Assembly (NCBI GenBank): GCA_019136395.1
Contig: JAGVUH010000476.1
Span: 1-10,629 of the forward strand
From: Gammaproteobacteria bacterium
Lineage (GTDB): Bacteria > Pseudomonadota > Gammaproteobacteria > Chromatiales > Chromatiaceae
Reading direction: 5' to 3'
Length of the DNA: 10,629 nt
This document shows, one piece after another, positions 7,890-10,629 of this stretch. Numbering within the stretch: position 1 is the first letter of the stretch; each line of letters opens with the position of its first letter. The notes beneath the pieces are model-generated. The model did not search any database, was not told the DNA's origin, and was given only the letters and a program-made list of their open reading frames with translations. The position numbers were made by a program, and so were the translations under genes.

Positions 7890-8182
7890 ACGACTGCCTG
7901 GGCGGTTGGGTGGCTCACTCGGCCGATACAGCCCTTCGCCCGGGCCGCTCGCTCAACGGGAAATTTTCTTGTTCTTCGCGTTCCTGGCGTCCTGTCGCGA
8001 GTCAATTGCCGGCCTCGGCAACATCCATGACCCTTCGGGGCGGGGGGCGAGATAGGGTTTAGTGCTGTACTAGGCGCGAAGGACAGCGCCTAAGGCGAAG
8101 GCAGCCCATTAAGGGTTTTGAATCGTCAGGGAGCGGCCCCTGAGGCGGGTTAGCCGGGGGCAGCGAAGTGGATCAGATCCGC
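7890..8182. other. Convergent clpA/infA spacer, no gene seen
   Basis: 293 bp between converging genes. No tRNA is found, although E. coli has serW in the corresponding interval, and the short open frames lack ribosome binding sites or recognisable sequence. Inverted repeats: TTGCCG/CGGCAA at 8006-8021 (4-nt loop), TAGGCGC/GCGCCTA at 8071-8092 (8-nt loop), a GCCCC/GGGGC stem with inner GGC/GCC at 8136-8161, and the near-palindrome at 8167-8183 that touches the infA stop codon. None has a clear U-tract, so termination here may be Rho-dependent. Confidence 0.4.
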
Positions 8183-8401
8183 TCAGCGCGCCCGATAGGT
8201 GATACGCCCCTTGGTCAGGTCGTACGGTGTAAGCTCCACGGTCACCTTGTCCCCGGTCAGGATGCGGATGTAGTGCTTGCGCATCTTTCCGGAGATGTGC
8301 GCGGTCACCACGTGGCCGTTTTCTAACTCGACACGAAACATGGTATTAGGCAGGGTATCGACCACGGTACCCTCCATGGAAATGACGTCTTCTTTGGCCA
8401 T
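8183..8401 (-). CDS. infA: Translation initiation factor IF-1 (72 aa)
   Basis: IF-1 is a small OB-fold (S1-like) protein that binds the 30S A site with IF-2 and IF-3 during initiation. The 72-residue product has exactly the E. coli length. The central block from [14 protein letters not shown] (17-30) through [17 protein letters not shown] (37-53) is almost unchanged, and the C-terminus (KGRITYRAR) is typical. ATG 8401 gives the universal MAKED start. The nearest purine-rich ribosome binding site, GAGGAG (8422-8417), is about 15 nt away, longer than usual. It has its own likely promoter at 8451-8459. It converges with clpA, keeping the gammaproteobacterial clpA-infA association. Confidence 0.98.
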   Translation of the reverse strand: MAKEDVISMEGTVVDTLPNTMFRVELENGHVVTAHISGKMRKHYIRILTGDKVTVELTPYDLTKGRITYRAR

Positions 8402-8450
8402 GGATGCGTTGCTTGGCTCCTCAGGGGCGCTCCTCGGGGTGAACTGAAAA

Positions 8451-8459
8451 AGTATAGCA
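8451..8459 (-). promoter_or_regulatory. infA promoter, extended -10
   Basis: On the - strand TGCTATACT forms an extended -10 element (TGn plus TATACT, 8456-8451). No good -35 hexamer is present, as is usual for extended -10 promoters. It predicts a start near 8444 and a leader of about 43 nt. The GC-rich inverted repeat GGCCCGC/GCGGGCC (8464-8483) lies just upstream. Confidence 0.6.
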
Positions 8460-8463
8460 CGAT

Positions 8464-8483
8464 GGCCCGCGGCATGGCGGGCC
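8464..8483. other. GC-rich hairpin between the DUF2892 gene and infA
   Basis: GGCCCGC (8464-8470) and GCGGGCC (8477-8483) form a perfect 7-bp stem with a 6-nt loop, 23 nt beyond the DUF2892 stop codon. The nearest - strand T-run is 12 nt further on and overlaps the infA -10 region, so it is a poor intrinsic terminator but may still separate the two transcripts. Confidence 0.4.
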
Positions 8484-8506
8484 GCGGAGCAGGTAGCTGT
8501 TGGGGA

Positions 8507-8710
8507 TCAGAAGGCGGCACCCGAGGGTTTACCCAGCTTTTTGAGAATCACGGCCAAGGGGCAGAAGCCGGTGAAGGCGGACTGGAGCAAATTCAGGCCG
8601 ACGAAGGCGGTGAGAAGAAGCCAGAGTTGATTGCCGGTCAGATAGCTAAGCAGGACGGTGACGAGGACGAAGGTGCCGGCAACCGCCAGGACGATGCGAT
8701 CAATGGTCAT
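8507..8710 (-). CDS. DUF2892 / YgaP-type two-helix membrane protein (67 aa)
   Basis: A 67-residue hydrophobic protein with two predicted transmembrane segments (about 6-24 and 29-48) joined by a short polar turn. The hallmark [23 protein letters not shown] (38-60), with the single cysteine C50, is the signature of the YgaP-like transmembrane family (DUF2892). In E. coli YgaP this module is fused to a rhodanese domain; here it stands alone, as often seen in sulfur-metabolising bacteria. The function of the free-standing form is not established. The start is well supported by AGAGGA 7 nt upstream of ATG 8710. It lies 123 bp downstream of rho in the same direction, followed by the infA promoter. 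Confidence 0.88.
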   Translation of the reverse strand: MTIDRIVLAVAGTFVLVTVLLSYLTGNQLWLLLTAFVGLNLLQSAFTGFCPLAVILKKLGKPSGAAF

Positions 8711-8737
8711 GTGACTTTCCTCTTGATGTAGGTGCGA

Positions 8738-8750
8738 TAACCCGTGGTTA
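8738..8750. promoter_or_regulatory. Palindrome TAACC-CGT-GGTTA upstream of the DUF2892 gene
   Basis: Perfect 5-bp arms with a 3-bp centre, ending 28 bp before the DUF2892 start. It may be an operator or the arms of a small hairpin; the motif is not recognised. Confidence 0.25.
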
Positions 8751-8755
8751 ATGAA

Positions 8756-8785
8756 TCAGCGGTCGGGCGGTCAAGGTACCGCTGA
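8756..8785 (-). other. Hairpin downstream of rho
   Basis: TCAGCGGT (8756-8763) and ACCGCTGA (8778-8785) make a perfect 8-bp stem with a 14-nt loop in the rho/DUF2892 gap. No U-tract follows on the - strand, so a terminator role is uncertain. A smaller CCCC/GGGG hairpin is at 8797-8808. Confidence 0.35.
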
Positions 8786-8833
8786 AGGGCCGGTGACCCC
8801 GCGAGGGGCAGGAGGGAAACGGCACTCAGGGGA

Positions 8834-10090
8834 TTAACCGCGCATGGAATCGAAGAATTCCCCATTGGTCTTGGTCGCCTTCAGCTTGTCATGGAGGAAT
8901 TCCATGGCGGCCAGTTCATCCATGGGGTGCAGGATCTTGCGCAGGATCCACATCTTTTGCAGTTCGCCCGGGTCCATCAGCAGCTCCTCGCGACGGGTGC
9001 CGGAGCGGTTGATGTTGATCGAGGGGAAGATGCGCTTCTCGGCGATGCGTCGGTCGAGATGAATCTCCATGTTGCCGGTGCCCTTGAACTCCTCGTAGAT
9101 GACGTCGTCCATGCGCGAGCCGGTATCAATGAGGGCGGTGGCGAGGATGGTCAAGGAGCCACCCTCCTCGACGTTGCGGGCGGCGCCGAAGAAGCGCTTG
9201 GGGCGTTGCAGGGCATTGGCGTCGACGCCACCAGTGAGGACCTTGCCGGAGGAGGGCACCACGGTGTTGTAGGCGCGGGCCAGCCGGGTGATGGAGTCCA
9301 GCAGGATGACCACGTCGCGCTTGTGCTCGACCAGGCGCTTGGCCTTCTCGATGACCATCTCGGCCACCTGGACGTGGCGGGTGGCGGGCTCGTCGAAGGT
9401 GGAGGAGATCACCTCGCCACGCACCGAGCGCGCCATCTCGGTGACCTCCTCCGGCCGTTCGTCGATGAGCAGGACGATCAGATAGCAGTCCGGATGGTTA
9501 TGGCCGATGGACTGGGCGATGTTCTGCAGCATCATGGTCTTGCCCGCCTTGGGCGGGGAGACGATGAGGCCGCGCTGGCCCTTGCCGATGGGCGCCACCA
9601 GGTCGATGGTGCGGGCGGTGATGTCCTCGGTGCTGCCGTTGCCCAGCTCCAGCTTGAGGCGTTTGTTGGCGAAGAGCGGGGTGAAGTTCTCGAAGAGGAT
9701 CTTGGTCTTGGTCGCCTCGGGTCGGTCGAAGTTGATGTCGTTGACCTTGAGCAGGGCGAAGTAGCGCTCCCCCTCTTTGGGCGGCCGGATCTTGCCGGTG
9801 ATGGTGTCCCCGGTGCGTAGATTGAAACGGCGGATCTGGCTGGGGGAGACGTAGATGTCGTCCGGCCCGGCCAGGTAGGAGGAATCACCGGCGCGCAAAA
9901 AACCGAACCCGTCCTGCAGGATTTCCAGCACCCCGTCCCCGGAAATCTCCTCGCCCTTTTTGGCATGCGCCTTGAGGATGGCGAAAATCAGGTCCTGCTT
10001 GCGGGACCGGCCCACGCCCTCGATGAGCATGGCCTGGGCCATGTCCACCAGTTCGTTCACCGGCATCTTTTTGAGTTCGGTCAGGTTCAT
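8834..10090 (-). CDS. rho: Transcription termination factor Rho (418 aa)
   Basis: Rho is the hexameric RNA translocase that ends transcription of untranslated, C-rich RNAs. The product has 418 residues (E. coli 419) and keeps E. coli numbering across the ATPase core. An N-terminal helical domain (1-47) precedes the cold-shock-like RNA-binding domain with RNP1 DGFGFLR (60-66). Walker A is PPKAGKT (179-185), Walker B ends in D265 of VILLDS, the Q-loop lies in [14 protein letters not shown] (281-294), and the arginine finger R366 sits in SGTRREE. ATG 10090 gives the universal MNLTELK start. There is no Shine-Dalgarno sequence; instead the start is preceded by CCCAAAAAAAC. The gene follows trxA, as in E. 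coli, with a 151-bp leader carrying a C-rich tract. Confidence 0.98.
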   Translation of the reverse strand: MNLTELKKMPVNELVDMAQAMLIEGVGRSRKQDLIFAILKAHAKKGEEISGDGVLEILQDGFGFLRAGDSSYLAGPDDIYVSPSQIRRFNLRTGDTITGKIRPPKEGERYFALLKVNDINFDRPEATKTKILFENFTPLFANKRLKLELGNGSTEDITARTIDLVAPIGKGQRGLIVSPPKAGKTMMLQNIAQSIGHNHPDCYLIVLLIDERPEEVTEMARSVRGEVISSTFDEPATRHVQVAEMVIEKAKRLVEHKRDVVILLDSITRLARAYNTVVPSSGKVLTGGVDANALQRPKRFFGAARNVEEGGSLTILATALIDTGSRMDDVIYEEFKGTGNMEIHLDRRIAEKRIFPSININRSGTRREELLMDPGELQKMWILRKILHPMDELAAMEFLHDKLKATKTNGEFFDSMRG

Positions 10091-10241
10091 GTTTTTTTGG
10101 GCGAAGAGGTAGGAACGATTCGCTCCAACCCTGGGGCGGCGTCACGGCGGACGCGGAGGGGATGGAGGGTTGGGGGGCGGGGCGGGGTGCCCGGCGGGGC
10201 ACCCGGTATGAAATGGCGTGGGGCTTCCGAGCCCGGAGCGG
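10091..10241 (-). promoter_or_regulatory. rho leader with C-rich, G-poor tract (rut-like)
   Basis: Between trxA and rho the transcript strand carries a 48-nt stretch (10188-10141) with 31 C and only 7 G, the composition that lets Rho load. Just upstream is a perfect 8-bp hairpin (10185-10204). E. coli rho is autoregulated by Rho-dependent attenuation in its leader, so the same is likely here. No promoter was recognised, so rho may be read from trxA as well. Confidence 0.5.
10185..10204 (-). terminator. Hairpin after trxA
   Basis: GGGTGCCC / GGGCACCC, a perfect 8-bp stem with a 4-nt loop, lies 37 nt beyond the trxA stop. It is followed by C-rich rather than U-rich RNA, so it is more likely an mRNA-end or attenuator element than a full intrinsic terminator. 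Confidence 0.4.
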
Positions 10242-10568
10242 TTACAGGTTGCTGTCAATAAAGGCGGTCAACTGGGATTTGGAAACGGCCCCGACCTTGG
10301 TCGCCTCGACCTCACCCTGCTTGAAGAGCATCAGGGTGGGAATACCGCGAATGCCATACCGCGGAGGCGTGTCCGGATTCTGGTCGATGTTGAGCTTGGC
10401 GATACGGACCCGACCTTCATACTCGGCGGCAATCTCATCCAGGACGGGGGCGATCATCTTACAGGGACCGCACCAGTCGGCCCAGTAATCGACCAGGACC
10501 GGCTCGGCGGACTTAAGGACATCTTGTTCAAAGGATGCATCCGTCACATGCATGATGCGATCGCTCAC
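10242..10568 (-). CDS. trxA: Thioredoxin TrxA (108 aa)
   Basis: Thioredoxin reduces protein disulfides in the cytoplasm and is recharged by thioredoxin reductase. The active site WCGPC is at residues 32-36 with the GTG start, followed by [11 protein letters not shown]; the cis-proline loop RGIPTLMLF is at 70-78 and the buried Asp is D27 ([11 protein letters not shown]). I chose the GTG at 10568: the protein then begins [10 protein letters not shown], like E. coli MSDKIIHLTD, with 108 residues (E. coli 109). The sequence AAGGGAG lies about 11 nt upstream of the GTG but almost touches the ATG at 10577. That ATG would add three residues and remains an alternative. rho follows in the same direction. 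Confidence 0.95.
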   Translation of the reverse strand: MSDRIMHVTDASFEQDVLKSAEPVLVDYWADWCGPCKMIAPVLDEIAAEYEGRVRIAKLNIDQNPDTPPRYGIRGIPTLMLFKQGEVEATKVGAVSKSQLTAFIDSNL

Positions 10569-10600
10569 TGGAGTCATTCTCCCTTACATTTTGAGGCTGG

Positions 10601-10615
10601 CGGGGCGAGGCCCCG
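10601..10615. other. Small GC hairpin upstream of trxA
   Basis: CGGGGC (10601-10606) and GCCCCG (10610-10615) form a 6-bp stem with a 3-nt loop, 33 bp upstream of the trxA GTG. The window ends 14 bp further, so the trxA promoter cannot be judged. Confidence 0.35.
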
Positions 10616-10629
10616 AAAGAAGGCCGGCG

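Noticed and set aside
7930..7980. Possible clpA terminator (CCCG...CGGG followed by AAATTTTCTT)
   Set aside because: Only a 4-bp stem with a 14-nt loop; too weak to call.
7880..8062. 60-codon frame overlapping the end of clpA
   Set aside because: No ribosome binding site, no recognisable domain, overlaps clpA out of frame.
8891..9820. 309-codon open frame antisense to rho
   Set aside because: A shadow of the rho gene; no ribosome binding site or recognisable domain.

Overview
The window is about 10.6 kb of high-GC chromosomal DNA carrying core genes of a gammaproteobacterium. The encoded proteins resemble their Escherichia coli counterparts closely (IF-1, Rho, Icd, ClpA, ClpS, thioredoxin), and Icd, Rho and thioredoxin keep the same or nearly the same residue numbering. 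HflD, a gammaproteobacterial protein, follows mnmA. A purple-sulfur or related Chromatiales bacterium is my best guess, but nothing here proves it.

Layout, left to right. (1) 1-281: the 3' end of a + strand gene made entirely of Met-Ser-Gly / Met-Gly-Gly tripeptides. (2) 282-555: a structured convergent intergenic region with a likely terminator for the next gene. (3) 556-852 (-): a small eight-cysteine zinc-ribbon-like protein. (4) 853-1028: an intergenic stretch with a 31-bp direct repeat, one copy of which contains the end of hflD. (5) 1029-3107 (-): mnmA followed by hflD, separated by 273 bp. (6) 3108-3260: an A+T-rich divergent promoter region. (7) 3261-4517 (+): NADP-type isocitrate dehydrogenase, icd. 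(8) 4518-4735: a convergent region with strong hairpins. (9) 4736-4942 (-): a CspD-like cold-shock protein. (10) 4943-5257: a 315-bp divergent regulatory region. (11) 5258-7889 (+): clpS-clpA. (12) 7890-8182: convergent spacer. (13) 8183-10577 (-): trxA, rho, a DUF2892 membrane protein and infA, all in one direction.

How the genes work together. ClpS delivers N-degron substrates to the ClpA unfoldase, which feeds ClpP encoded elsewhere. MnmA makes the 2-thiouridine of tRNA wobble positions, IF-1 acts in translation initiation, and Rho terminates transcription. TrxA supplies reducing power and Icd is a TCA-cycle enzyme. The series hflD-mnmA / icd / cspD / clpS-clpA / infA is, from general knowledge, a recurrent gammaproteobacterial neighbourhood (Pseudomonas is similar). 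The attachment of trxA-rho-DUF2892 next to infA is different from E. coli.

Most of the window is ordinary housekeeping sequence and I found no new defence or mobile system. The items most worth a second look are the Met-every-third-residue repeat protein, the C-rich G-poor leader of rho that looks like an autoregulatory Rho-loading site, the 31-bp repeat at the end of hflD, and the symmetric elements in the clpS and cspD upstream regions.
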